DNA of 64,000 nt from Bacillota bacterium (GCA_023437715.1 JAEZFK010000024.1:1-64000), one strand, 5' to 3'; shown: positions 24,687-32,456, counted from the first letter of the stretch. A program made the numbers and translations. The notes: generated from the letters alone by a model not told the origin.

Positions 24687-25712
24687 ATGAAACGGGTAAA
24701 ATTGATTGTGGCCTATGACGGCACCAATTACTGCGGCTGGCAGATCCAGAGCAACGGCATCACCATTGAGGAGGTCCTTAACAAGACCCTGACCGGTTTA
24801 TTGAAGGAGCCCATAGCGGTAATCGGCGCCAGCAGAACCGATTCCGGGGTCCATTCAGAGGGAAATGTGGCAGTTTTTAATACGGAAAACCGGATGCCTG
24901 CCGATAAAATCTGTTTTGCCTTAAACCAGAGGCTGCCGGAAGACATCCGGGTTCTGGAGTCCCGGGAGGTACCCTTAGATTACCATCCGAGAAAACAGAA
25001 CTGCATCAAAACCTATGAATATAAAATCGTAAACCGGAAAATCGAGGTTCCTACCATGAGGCTCTACAGCCATTTCTGCTATTATCCCCTGGATGTGGAG
25101 AAAATGCGGGAAGGAGCGGCTTATCTGGTAGGGGAACACGACTTTAAAAGCTTCTGTTCCGCACGGGGACAGGCGGAGGAAACCGTGCGCACCATTTACA
25201 GCCTGGATATCATTAAGACCGGAGATTTAATCACCCTTCGAATCAGCGGAAGCGGCTTCCTCTATAATATGGTAAGAATCATTGCAGGCACCCTGATGAA
25301 AGTGGGAATGGGAGTTTATCCTCCGGCTCATGTGGAAGAAATTTTAGATGCCAGGGATAGAAGGGCAGCAGGACCGAAAGCGGCGGCCAAGGGACTTACT
25401 CTGGTAAGCCTTGAGTATGAAACAGAGCTTGAAAAACAGATTCAGGGAGAGAATAAGGAGTGGAAGTACACCCTGTTTCAGGATGAGATTGTTTCCCAGG
25501 GAAAGGCCAGGCTTTTAATCCACCGGTGCAGGCGGGAAGACTTCGAACGGCTTCTCATCCGGGTAGTCCATCAGGCGGTGCGGAACGGGGCCCGGAGAGT
25601 TTATGTAAAGGATGAAGAAGCGGACGGAAGAATCATTCCGGGAAAACCCTACGGTTTTTATGTTTTCCAGATTGCCAGTGAAGACAATGGCTGGTATGTG
25701 ACGGAAAAATAA
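24687..25712 (+). CDS. truA: tRNA pseudouridine(38-40) synthase TruA with C-terminal extension
   Basis: The enzyme modifies U38-U40 in the anticodon stem-loop. The catalytic aspartate lies in GASRTDSGVHSEGNVAVF near residue 53, and the family blocks CIKTYEYKI and GSGFLYNMVRIIAGTLMKVG are present. The ATG at 24687 is preceded by AGAGGAG. TruA usually ends around 245-265 residues; this one is 341, with roughly 90 residues added after LTLVSLEYE. The extension (EWKYTLFQDEIVSQG, then RRVYVKDEEADGRI) has no family I can name. It continues the ECF operon, the usual position in Firmicutes. Confidence 0.92.
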   Translation: MKRVKLIVAYDGTNYCGWQIQSNGITIEEVLNKTLTGLLKEPIAVIGASRTDSGVHSEGNVAVFNTENRMPADKICFALNQRLPEDIRVLESREVPLDYHPRKQNCIKTYEYKIVNRKIEVPTMRLYSHFCYYPLDVEKMREGAAYLVGEHDFKSFCSARGQAEETVRTIYSLDIIKTGDLITLRISGSGFLYNMVRIIAGTLMKVGMGVYPPAHVEEILDARDRRAAGPKAAAKGLTLVSLEYETELEKQIQGENKEWKYTLFQDEIVSQGKARLLIHRCRREDFERLLIRVVHQAVRNGARRVYVKDEEADGRIIPGKPYGFYVFQIASEDNGWYVTEK

Positions 25713-25743
25713 GCCGAAAACCTTGATTTTATGGGAAAAATGG

Positions 25744-25772
25744 TTGACACAAAGATCAGGATGTAATATAAT
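25744..25772 (+). promoter_or_regulatory. Consensus sigma-A promoter for rplM-rpsI
   Basis: Perfect TTGACA (25744-25749) and TATAAT (25767-25772) boxes are separated by exactly 17 bp, as expected for a highly expressed ribosomal protein operon. Confidence 0.93.
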
Positions 25773-25779
25773 GTATAAC

Positions 25780-25876
25780 TGTGACGTTAGACGAAAATGT
25801 TCAGCCAAAGCCCCGGAATGAGCATTTTGTGATATAGTTATGCTTAATAACACCACAATTTACAGGAGGTTATCCA
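25780..25876 (+). promoter_or_regulatory. Structured rplM leader (candidate L13 leader)
   Basis: The roughly 100-nt untranslated leader contains a 10-bp stem AAAATGTTCA/TGAGCATTTT (25794-25803 with 25819-25828, one G-T pair), followed by an AGGAGG site. Firmicutes rplM-rpsI transcripts often carry an L13-binding autoregulatory leader. Position and structure fit, but I could not verify the family consensus. Confidence 0.5.
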
Positions 25877-26311
25877 ATGAAGACTTTTATGGCTAGTCCA
25901 GCAACAATTGAAAGAAAATGGTACGTAGTTGACGCTACAGGATATACATTAGGACGTTTGGCATCAGAAGTAGCTAAGGTATTAAGAGGTAAGAATAAGC
26001 CGATCTACACCCCGCATATGGATTGCGGCGATTATGTGATCGTTGTAAATGCAGACAAAATTACCGTAACCGGCAAGAAGCTGGATCAGAAGATCTATTA
26101 CAGCCACTCCGATTATGTAGGCGGTATGAAAGAAACAACTTTAAGAGACATGCTGGCAAAGAAGCCTGAAAAGGTTATTGAATTAGCAGTTAAGGGTATG
26201 CTTCCAAAGGGACCTTTGGGAAGAAGCATGATAACAAAACTTCATGTATATGCAGGCGCAGAACATGGTCAGGCTGCACAGAAACCAGAAGTTTTAGAAT
26301 TCAAATTTTAA
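25877..26311 (+). CDS. rplM: 50S ribosomal protein L13 (uL13)
   Basis: This 144-residue protein has the L13 signatures KWYVVDATGYTLGRLASEVA, the GDYVIVVNADKITVTGKK block and VKGMLPKGPLGRSMITKLHVY. It starts at an ATG preceded by AGGAGG. It binds 23S rRNA early in 50S assembly and is cotranscribed with rpsI, as in nearly all bacteria. Confidence 0.97.
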   Translation: MKTFMASPATIERKWYVVDATGYTLGRLASEVAKVLRGKNKPIYTPHMDCGDYVIVVNADKITVTGKKLDQKIYYSHSDYVGGMKETTLRDMLAKKPEKVIELAVKGMLPKGPLGRSMITKLHVYAGAEHGQAAQKPEVLEFKF

Positions 26312-26339
26312 TCAGAGGCGCTGAAAGGAGGAAGTTATC

Positions 26340-26732
26340 ATGGCTAACGCAAAATTTTACGGAACAGGTAGAAGAAAAAAATCTATCGCTAGAGTATATT
26401 TAGTACCAGGTACAGGCAAGATCACCATCAATAAGAGAGACATTGACCAGTACTTAGGTCTTGAAACATTAAAGGTTGTTGTTCGTCAGCCGCTTGTTGC
26501 TACAGAAACCGTTGATAAGTTTGACATCTTAGTTAACGTTCACGGCGGCGGATTCACCGGACAGGCCGGTGCAATCAGACACGGTATCTCAAGAGCTCTG
26601 CTTCAGGCAGATGCGGACTATCGTCCGGTTCTTAAGAAAGCAGGTTTCTTAACAAGAGATCCAAGAATGAAAGAAAGAAAGAAGTACGGCTTAAAGTCAG
26701 CCCGTCGTGCTCCCCAGTTTTCAAAGAGATAA
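26340..26732 (+). CDS. rpsI: 30S ribosomal protein S9 (uS9)
   Basis: This 130-residue protein shows YGTGRRKKSIARVYLVPG at the N-terminus, VHGGGFTGQAGAIRHGISRA in the middle and the C-terminal KYGLKSARRAPQFSKR. The final Lys-Arg reaches the P-site tRNA. AAAGGAGG precedes the ATG. It is the last gene of the rplM operon. Confidence 0.97.
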   Translation: MANAKFYGTGRRKKSIARVYLVPGTGKITINKRDIDQYLGLETLKVVVRQPLVATETVDKFDILVNVHGGGFTGQAGAIRHGISRALLQADADYRPVLKKAGFLTRDPRMKERKKYGLKSARRAPQFSKR

Positions 26733-26735
26733 GCA

Positions 26736-26884
26736 GTTATCTGCGAACAAAAATGCATATGGAAAATCCCTGGAATGCTCGCATTTCAGGGATTTTTTAT
26801 ATGTATTTTTGTTCATTGGAATGCAAGAGATGACCGAGATGGAGCGAAGCGGAATCGAGGTTATTTCTTGCATTCGCAGATAAC
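26736..26884. repeat. Nested inverted-repeat element enclosing the rpsI terminator
   Basis: A perfect 12-bp inverted repeat, GTTATCTGCGAA (26736-26747) and TTCGCAGATAAC (26873-26884), brackets two hairpins. The first (about 26745-26816) is the extended terminator stem. The second (26819-26828 with 26866-26875) pairs GAATGCAAGA with TCTTGCATTC. The whole could fold as a three-way junction. No gene is evident; a short ORF across it has no ribosome site or recognisable product. It may be a non-autonomous palindromic element or simply an elaborate 3' end. Confidence 0.45.
26764..26797 (+). terminator. Intrinsic terminator of rplM-rpsI
   Basis: AAATCCCTG (26764-26772) pairs with CAGGGATTT (from 26787) and a run of T residues follows. 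An outer stem (GAACAAAAATGCATAT with ATATGTATTTTTGTTC, one G-T pair) extends it. Confidence 0.85.
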
Positions 26885-26998
26885 GGAAAATGCCAAAGAG
26901 ATAATATATAGATTGTATTCTGGTATTTCGTTCACTTCCACTGCCGCCTGCATGTCCTCAAACGGCTTTCAAATCTATATTAAAATATAAAACCGATT

Positions 26999-27033
26999 TA
27001 CCTATTGACAAAGTAGGTATAAAGTGATATTAT
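26999..27033 (+). promoter_or_regulatory. Promoter of the nitrogenase-like sulfur operon with overlapping inverted repeat
   Basis: TTGACA (27005-27010) and TATTAT (27028-27033) are 17 bp apart. The -35 box lies between the arms of an inverted repeat, TACCTA-N9-TAGGTA, so a bound repressor would occlude RNA polymerase. The shape recalls Rrf2-family cysteine regulators of the CymR type in Firmicutes, but that assignment is inference. The sequence from 26885 to 26998 contains a further inverted repeat (ATATAGATT/AATCTATAT, 26906-26914 with 26972-26980) and no gene. Confidence 0.7.
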
Positions 27034-27081
27034 GCTAACATCAAGCCAGAACAATGGAGCTTTTTAGAAAGGGCAGATACA

Positions 27082-27210
27082 ATGACTGTTTACAATACAA
27101 TCATTACAAATGAAAACAGATGTTGTTGCTGTATGTTTTTATTCCGGGCATGTTATATGACCAGGCGTTATGACATACACTGTTTTGCGCCTTTTGAAGA
27201 TGCTTTATAA
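27082..27210 (+). CDS. Cysteine-run leader peptide (42 residues) of the nitrogenase-like operon
   Basis: The ORF begins at an ATG 8 nt after AAAGGG, about 45 nt past the predicted transcription start. It encodes MTVYNTIITNENRCCCCMFL and then a further 22 residues ending at TAA (27208-27210). Codons 14-17 (27121-27132) are TGT TGT TGC TGT, four consecutive cysteines, with two more Cys codons later. It is followed directly by an intrinsic terminator and precedes genes for cysteine synthesis and sulfur uptake. This is the layout of a classical amino-acid attenuator: slow decoding of Cys codons would let the downstream operon be transcribed. The peptide itself probably has no other function. Confidence 0.82.
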   Translation: MTVYNTIITNENRCCCCMFLFRACYMTRRYDIHCFAPFEDAL

Positions 27211-27261
27211 AAAGTATCACTACGTCATCTGCCCGGAGCCATATCGTCTTCGGGTTTTTTT
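27143..27261 (+). promoter_or_regulatory. Cysteine attenuator: mutually exclusive antiterminator and terminator
   Basis: The terminator pairs CCCGGAG (27232-27238) with CTTCGGG (27248-27254), followed by seven T residues. An upstream segment, TCCGGGCA (27143-27150), is perfectly complementary over 8 bp to TGCCCGGA (27230-27237), which includes the left arm of the terminator, so only one structure can form. The antiterminator arm begins 11 nt after the last of the four Cys codons. A ribosome waiting at the first Cys codons would leave it free to pair. One moving on to the stop codon would first mask it and then allow the terminator. The logic is read from sequence; activity is not shown. Confidence 0.78.
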
Positions 27262-27326
27262 GAATTTAAACCCAACTGCCGGAAGCGGCTTTTTGCAGCA
27301 AAACAAAATATTCGGGGGGAATTCAT

Positions 27327-27500
27327 ATGGCACAGGAAAAGAAAAGTGAAAGGCCCGTACAGCCGATTTCATCGGCGCAGCTAAAGCAGATTCAGGAGAT
27401 GGCAGAGACCATCCGGTATGGTTCCATTGCTCTGGTCTTTCAGGATGGCATATTGGTCCAGATTGATAAAAATGAAAAAATAAGAATTTCAAAAACATAA
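27327..27500 (+). CDS. DUF2292 (YezD-like) small protein
   Basis: This 57-residue protein starts at an ATG preceded by GGGGGG and contains the DUF2292 pattern ETIRYGSIALVFQDGILVQID with a basic C-terminal tail. YezD-type proteins are small, of unknown biochemical function, and are commonly encoded beside sulfate, cysteine and organosulfur genes in Firmicutes. It is the first gene behind the cysteine attenuator. A further terminator-like hairpin separates it from the transporter genes, so it may be made at a higher level than they are. Confidence 0.82.
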   Translation: MAQEKKSERPVQPISSAQLKQIQEMAETIRYGSIALVFQDGILVQIDKNEKIRISKT

Positions 27501-27516
27501 AATTGACCGGAAATAC

Positions 27517-27561
27517 CGGAGATTTTATACGCATGTATGTGTATGAAGTCTCCGTTTTTTT
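27517..27561 (+). terminator. Second terminator-like hairpin, between the YezD-like gene and the binding-protein gene
   Basis: CGGAGA (27517-27522) pairs with TCTCCG (27549-27554), with weaker internal pairing of ATAC/GTAT, and seven T residues follow. It probably reduces read-through into the transporter and nitrogenase-like genes, or is a second control point. No leader peptide was seen for it. Confidence 0.7.
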
Positions 27562-27607
27562 ATGCAATAAAAATAAACAATCAAAAAGGTTAAAGGAGAA
27601 AAACAAA

Positions 27608-28729
27608 ATGGTTAAAGAAAAATTACTAACAGTCACAGCAGCGGCCCTGTCCCTGTCTTTCCTGCTCACTGCCTGCGGGAACAGCCAGGCTACCGCAACT
27701 ACGGCGGCCGACAGCCAGACCGCTTCAACTACGGCGGCCGGCAGCACAGCACAGACAGAGGAATCATCTAAAGCGGCGGAAACCGGTTCATCAGCCGATG
27801 GGAAAGCCTCCGGGACCAAATGGAGCATTACCATTCCCGGAAAGAGCGGCTCCCTCTGCAACGCACCTACCTATATCGCATATGAAAAGGGCTTCTTTGC
27901 AGAAGAGGGCATTGACGTGGAACTCATTACTGCCGATTTTGAGGCAAAGAAGGTGGGCCTGGCAAACGGGACCATTGCCACAATCAACGGCGACTTTCAG
28001 TATTTTCCGTCCATTGAGGCCGGAGTAAAGATGACCATTGTGGAGGGCCTGCATCAGGGCTGCATTAAGCTCAATGTTCTGCCGGATTCCCCGATTCAGG
28101 GTGTAAAGGACCTGGTAGGAGCCAAGATTGCCGTAGATGAAATCGGCGGCACGCCGTATCAGGTGGCGCTGCTCTGGCTGGCCCAGAATGGCATCAGCGC
28201 GGACCAGGTGACGTTTTTGCCCTTTAATGACGGTTCCCTGGAGCTGGAAGCCCTGTATAACGGCCAGGTAGACGTGGCCGCCCTGTGGGATCCGTTAGCT
28301 ACAACCTCTGTGGAAGACGGCAAGGTCCGCACTATTCTGGACATTTCCAAGGATGAGCCTTTCGCAGGCCACTACTGCTGCTTTTTATACGCCTCAGACA
28401 AGGTGGTGAAAGAGGATCCGGAACTGATTGCGGCGGAGCTGCGCGCTTACCACAAGGCCCAGAACTGGATTTATGAAAATCCGGAAGAGGCGGTAAGCCT
28501 GGTGACCGAAAAGCAATATGTCTCTATCGAAGACCATGATCTGGCGGTGGACCTGATTAAGTCTTATGGCTATCCGTCTACGGCAGATTATGAAAACCAC
28601 AAGGTAAATGTGAAAGCGGATGTGGAGTATTTTGCAAAGGCGCTGTATGATATCGGTTTTCTCTCCACAGATCCCAAGGAATATGTGGAGTCCGCATATA
28701 CGGATGTGGATTTGACCCTGGGCCAATAG
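27608..28729 (+). CDS. ABC transporter substrate-binding lipoprotein (SsuA/NMT1-like)
   Basis: This 373-residue protein starts at an ATG preceded by AAAGGAG. It has a lipoprotein signal with lipobox LTAC (Cys near residue 20), a Thr/Ala/Ser linker to about residue 60, then an SsuA/THI5-like binding domain (APTYIAYEKGFFAEEGIDVEL, then GTPYQVALLWLAQNG, then VDVAALWDPLATTS). Family members bind sulfonates, taurine, nitrate or pyrimidine precursors. In this cysteine-controlled operon with cysteine synthase, an organosulfur ligand is most likely. The longer in-frame start would run through the terminator hairpin and is rejected. Confidence 0.88.
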   Translation: MVKEKLLTVTAAALSLSFLLTACGNSQATATTAADSQTASTTAAGSTAQTEESSKAAETGSSADGKASGTKWSITIPGKSGSLCNAPTYIAYEKGFFAEEGIDVELITADFEAKKVGLANGTIATINGDFQYFPSIEAGVKMTIVEGLHQGCIKLNVLPDSPIQGVKDLVGAKIAVDEIGGTPYQVALLWLAQNGISADQVTFLPFNDGSLELEALYNGQVDVAALWDPLATTSVEDGKVRTILDISKDEPFAGHYCCFLYASDKVVKEDPELIAAELRAYHKAQNWIYENPEEAVSLVTEKQYVSIEDHDLAVDLIKSYGYPSTADYENHKVNVKADVEYFAKALYDIGFLSTDPKEYVESAYTDVDLTLGQ

Positions 28730-28780
28730 CCATCCCTGATGACGCATGGACTTTTTATAACTGGAAAGTGAGGGATTAAT

Positions 28781-29788
28781 TTGAACAAGATTCAAAAAGA
28801 GGGAGTGAGCGGGCTTCTGATTTCTATTTTAATAACCTCTGCCGGCTTCTTTCTCGCCATTTTGTCGAATCTTCTGGCTCCGCAGGTTGCAGGAGGGCTG
28901 AAGGACCCGCAGTATGCCTTAGGCCCGCTGGCTGTTGACCGCAATGGCTTTTACCGGCTGGTATTGCTCCTTATCATTTTGATTTACGGGGCGTTGGGCG
29001 TGCAGGCATACTTACGCCCTCACAAGAGGCAGCGCTATGAGAAACGGGCGGCGTTCCGTTTTGCGGCCGGAATTGCACTGGCGCTGTTTGACCTGGTGGG
29101 AACCAAACTGCGGATCACTCCGCAGCCCTTTTTTCCGGGGCCGGCCCAAATCCTGGAATCATTTCTGATGGAGGGGGCCTATATTGGGACCAATGTCCTT
29201 TACTCCCTGCGGCTGTTCGGGGCCGGCTTTTTACTGGGTGTCCTGCTGGGAGTGGGAACCGGAATCCTCATTGGCTGGTTTCCCAGAGTTTACTACTGGG
29301 TGTATCCGGTGCTGAAAATCACGGGCGTAATTCCGGCGGTAGCGTGGATGCCCTTTGCCCTCACCCTGTTTCCCACCCCTTTTGCGGCGGCCACTTTCCT
29401 GATTGTAATCTCCTCCTGGTTTCCTGTGGCCTCCCAGACCGCTTTTGGAATACAAACGACTCCAAAGGCCCAGTTTGAGGCAGCCAGGACTTTGGGAGGG
29501 AATACCTCTTACCTGGTGTTCCATGTAGCGGTTCCTCACGCCATGCCCCAGTTCTTTTCCGGAATTACCACTGCCTGCGCCGGCTCCTTTACCTGCCTTG
29601 TCATCGCAGAAATGATGGGGCAGCCGGGAGGCCTGGGATATTACATCAATGTGGCTAAGGTCTGGGCGGCTTATTATAAGATTTTTGCCGCCATCTTAAT
29701 TATGGCGATTTTGTTCAGCCTGATTCTGGCAATACTGGGCGCAGTGAGAAATTATGTGCTGCGATGGCAAAGGGGGCAGTTTAAATGA
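28781..29788 (+). CDS. ABC transporter permease (SsuC/TauC-like)
   Basis: This 335-residue membrane protein starts at a TTG with GTGAGGG upstream. The C-terminal two thirds is a BPD_transp_1 permease with the ATPase-contact loop around FEAARTLGGNTSYLVFHVAVPHAM. The N-terminal 110 residues add extra hydrophobic segments (LLISILITSAGFFLAILSNLL and a second pair), more than the usual SsuC of about 260 residues. With the flanking binding protein and ATPase it forms a complete importer. Confidence 0.88.
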   Translation: MNKIQKEGVSGLLISILITSAGFFLAILSNLLAPQVAGGLKDPQYALGPLAVDRNGFYRLVLLLIILIYGALGVQAYLRPHKRQRYEKRAAFRFAAGIALALFDLVGTKLRITPQPFFPGPAQILESFLMEGAYIGTNVLYSLRLFGAGFLLGVLLGVGTGILIGWFPRVYYWVYPVLKITGVIPAVAWMPFALTLFPTPFAAATFLIVISSWFPVASQTAFGIQTTPKAQFEAARTLGGNTSYLVFHVAVPHAMPQFFSGITTACAGSFTCLVIAEMMGQPGGLGYYINVAKVWAAYYKIFAAILIMAILFSLILAILGAVRNYVLRWQRGQFK

Positions 29789-30579
29789 GCAATACCATTC
29801 TGGAATTAAAGCATATCGACCGTACATATGTGGACGGCGAAGAACCAGCCACGGCCACGGTTGTGGAAGCCTTGAGGGATATTAACCTTGAGGTTTACGA
29901 GGGTGAGTTTATATCGATTATCGGCGCCTCCGGGTGCGGGAAGACCACCCTGCTCCGTTTAATCGGAGGGCTGGACCGGCCACAGGCCGGGCAGGTGGTG
30001 CTGAACCAGGTCCCCATAGAGGGCCCTGACCCTCAGCGGGGCTACGTCTTTCAGCAGGGCAGCCTTTTCCCGTGGCTGACCGTGGAGCAGAACATAGCGG
30101 CCGGTCTGAAAGCCCGCCATGTTTACCGGGAGCAGAAGGAGAAGGTGTCTGATTATATTCATCTGATTGGGCTGGATGGCTTTGAAAAGGCATTTCCCCA
30201 TCAGATCAGCGGCGGCATGGCACAGCGCGTGGCCATTGCGCGGGCGTTGATTAACGACCCTGCAGTGCTTTTGTTAGATGAACCCATGGGCGCGCTGGAT
30301 TCCTTTACACGTGCGGACTTACAGGATAAGCTTTTGGAGATCCGCGCCCAAAACGATGCAACCATGATTTTGGTGACCCACGATGTGGATGAGGCAATCT
30401 ATTTGTCGGACCGGATTGTCATCATGACGCCCAGGCCGGGAAGAATCAGCGAGGTTCTGGAGGTAGGGCTTCCCCATCCCCGCAACAGGGCCGGCACAGA
30501 GTTTACAAATCTGCGGCGGGAGATTCTGGACCGTTTCCATCTTGCCAGCGCCCAGCCCCAGCCGGAATATTATATATGA
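29785..30579 (+). CDS. ABC transporter ATP-binding protein (SsuB/TauB-like)
   Basis: This 264-residue ATPase overlaps the permease gene by ATGA. It has Walker A GASGCGKTT, Q-loop YVFQQGSLFPW, signature QISGGMAQRVAIARAL, Walker B VLLLDEPMGALD and the H-loop THDVDEA, all typical of the nitrate/sulfonate/taurine family. It powers uptake of the predicted organosulfur ligand. Confidence 0.92.
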   Translation: MSNTILELKHIDRTYVDGEEPATATVVEALRDINLEVYEGEFISIIGASGCGKTTLLRLIGGLDRPQAGQVVLNQVPIEGPDPQRGYVFQQGSLFPWLTVEQNIAAGLKARHVYREQKEKVSDYIHLIGLDGFEKAFPHQISGGMAQRVAIARALINDPAVLLLDEPMGALDSFTRADLQDKLLEIRAQNDATMILVTHDVDEAIYLSDRIVIMTPRPGRISEVLEVGLPHPRNRAGTEFTNLRREILDRFHLASAQPQPEYYI

Positions 30580-30648
30580 GCTTTCGGCTATGGCAGGGCG
30601 GAAGTGTGTTTTGTGAATAAACGTATAAGAATGAGAGGAATTAACAAT

Positions 30649-31506
30649 ATGTCAGAAAAACAGATCAGGCAGATAGCGATATACGGAAAAGGGGGAATCG
30701 GAAAGTCTACAACAACCCAAAATCTGACTGCCGGCCTGGTAGAGCTGGGAAAGCAGGTGATGGTTGTGGGCTGCGACCCGAAAGCGGATTCTACCAGGCT
30801 CCTCCTGGGCGGGCTCCATCAGAGGACGGTTCTCGATACCCTTCGCGAGGAAGGGGAGGAGATTGAACTGGAAGCCATTTTAAAGCAGGGGTATAAGGGA
30901 GTGCGCTGTGTGGAATCCGGCGGCCCGGAGCCGGGGGTGGGCTGCGCGGGCCGCGGCATCATTACGTCAATTGGCATGCTGGAACGCCTGGGCGCCTATA
31001 CGGAGGATCTGGATTACGTTTTCTATGACGTTTTAGGCGATGTGGTCTGCGGCGGCTTTGCCATGCCTATCCGTGAGGGCAAGGCCAAGGAAATCTATAT
31101 TGTGGCAAGCGGTGAAATGATGTCCTTATATGCGGCCAACAATATTGCAAAGGGAATCCGCCGCTATTCCAACAAGGGCGGTGTCCGTCTGGGAGGAATC
31201 ATCTGCAACAGCCGGAACGTGGACTGTGAAATTGAGCTGCTTCAGGCGTTTTCAAAGGAGCTTGGAACCCAGCTCATTTATTTTATCCCCCGTGATAACG
31301 TGGTTCAGCGCGCGGAAATCCGCAGGCAGACGGTAATCCAGCACTGCCCGGAATCAAAACAGGCAGACGAGTACCGCCGGCTGGCAGAAACAATAGAAAA
31401 TAATACTTCATTTTCCATTCCCACGCCCATGGCACAGGAGCGGCTGGAGGAAATCCTGCTGGAGTACGGTTTATTAGACAATTTAAAAGACGGAGCTGGA
31501 ATTTAA
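30649..31506 (+). CDS. NifH-like iron protein (nitrogenase-like reductase component)
   Basis: This 285-residue P-loop ATPase is strikingly NifH-like. It has Walker A YGKGGIGKSTTTQN (from residue 12), switch region GCDPKADSTR, and the two cysteines that bridge a [4Fe-4S] cluster between subunits: Cys99 in GVGCAGRG, with the adjacent Arg102, and Cys134 in DVLGDVVCGGFAMP. The protein would deliver electrons with ATP hydrolysis to the NifDK-like complex encoded three genes on. The ATG at 30649 follows GAGAGGAA; the upstream in-frame start lacks a good site. A cysteine synthase gene is inserted between it and the DK genes, unlike nifHDK order. Confidence 0.93.
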   Translation: MSEKQIRQIAIYGKGGIGKSTTTQNLTAGLVELGKQVMVVGCDPKADSTRLLLGGLHQRTVLDTLREEGEEIELEAILKQGYKGVRCVESGGPEPGVGCAGRGIITSIGMLERLGAYTEDLDYVFYDVLGDVVCGGFAMPIREGKAKEIYIVASGEMMSLYAANNIAKGIRRYSNKGGVRLGGIICNSRNVDCEIELLQAFSKELGTQLIYFIPRDNVVQRAEIRRQTVIQHCPESKQADEYRRLAETIENNTSFSIPTPMAQERLEEILLEYGLLDNLKDGAGI

Positions 31507-31517
31507 GGAGGAATGAT

Positions 31518-32456
31518 ATGGCAAAGGTAGCACAAAGCCTCACTGAATTGGTGGGAAATACGCCGCTTCTCCAGTTAAACGCCTATGGGAAGGAAAAAGG
31601 CGTGCTGGGGAAGCTGGTGGTTAAACTGGAATATTTAAATCCGGCCGGAAGCGTCAAGGACCGCATTGCCCTGGCCATGCTTGAGGAGGCGGAAAGACAG
31701 GGGCTTATCGGCCCGGAAACGGTCATCATTGAGCCAACCTCAGGGAATACCGGCGTGGGGCTGGCTTTTGTCGCAGCAGCCAAAGGGTACCGCTGTATCC
31801 TGACCATGCCGGATACCATGAGCGTGGAGCGGCGCAAGCTTCTGGCCGCCCGCCGGGCGGAGCTGGTGCTGACGCCCGGCGCACAGGGGATGCGGGGAGC
31901 CGTCCGGAAAGCGGAGGAGCTGGCGGCACAGCTTCCTGACTCGTTCATCCCTCAGCAGTTCAATAACCGGGCCAATGCAGAGATACATAAAAAGACCACC
32001 GCTCAGGAAATCCTGCGGGATTTGGACGGTCAGGCGGATATTTTTGTGGCGGGGGTGGGAACCGGCGGCACTATTACCGGCGTGGGCTCCGCCCTCAAGG
32101 AGCACAATCCCGGAATCCGCATTGTAGCCGTGGAACCCTTCGGCTCTCCGGTGCTGTCGGGGGGACGCCCTGGCTCCCATAAGATTCAGGGAATCGGAGC
32201 AGGCTTTGTCCCGGAGGTGTTTGATCCCGGCGTTGTGGATGAGATTTTCAAGGTCAGGGACGAGGAAGCCTTTGAAACGGCCCAGGATCTCTCCAGGACA
32301 GAAGGGCTGCTGGTAGGCATTTCTTCAGGAGCGGCTGCTTTTGCGGCCACCCAGCTGGCACGCAGAAAGGAAAACAGGGGAAAGACGGTGGTGGCGCTTC
32401 TGCCTGACACAGGGGAGCGTTATTTATCCACCAGCCTGTTTGACTGGATTCATTAG
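31518..32456 (+). CDS. cysK: Cysteine synthase (O-acetylserine sulfhydrylase)
   Basis: This 312-residue PLP enzyme has the Schiff-base lysine Lys47 in NPAGSVKDRIAL, the substrate loop EPTSGNTGVGLAF and the phosphate-binding loop GVGTGGTITGVG. It condenses O-acetylserine with sulfide to give cysteine in the cytoplasm. AAGGAGG precedes the start 11 bp after the NifH-like gene. Its place inside a nitrogenase-like operon led by a Cys-codon attenuator is the best clue that the operon produces sulfide or a thiol for cysteine synthesis. Confidence 0.94.
   Translation: MAKVAQSLTELVGNTPLLQLNAYGKEKGVLGKLVVKLEYLNPAGSVKDRIALAMLEEAERQGLIGPETVIIEPTSGNTGVGLAFVAAAKGYRCILTMPDTMSVERRKLLAARRAELVLTPGAQGMRGAVRKAEELAAQLPDSFIPQQFNNRANAEIHKKTTAQEILRDLDGQADIFVAGVGTGGTITGVGSALKEHNPGIRIVAVEPFGSPVLSGGRPGSHKIQGIGAGFVPEVFDPGVVDEIFKVRDEEAFETAQDLSRTEGLLVGISSGAAAFAATQLARRKENRGKTVVALLPDTGERYLSTSLFDWIH

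Noticed and set aside
26775..26990. 71-codon ORF after rpsI
   Set aside because: No ribosome site, odd composition, and it runs through terminator and inverted repeats.
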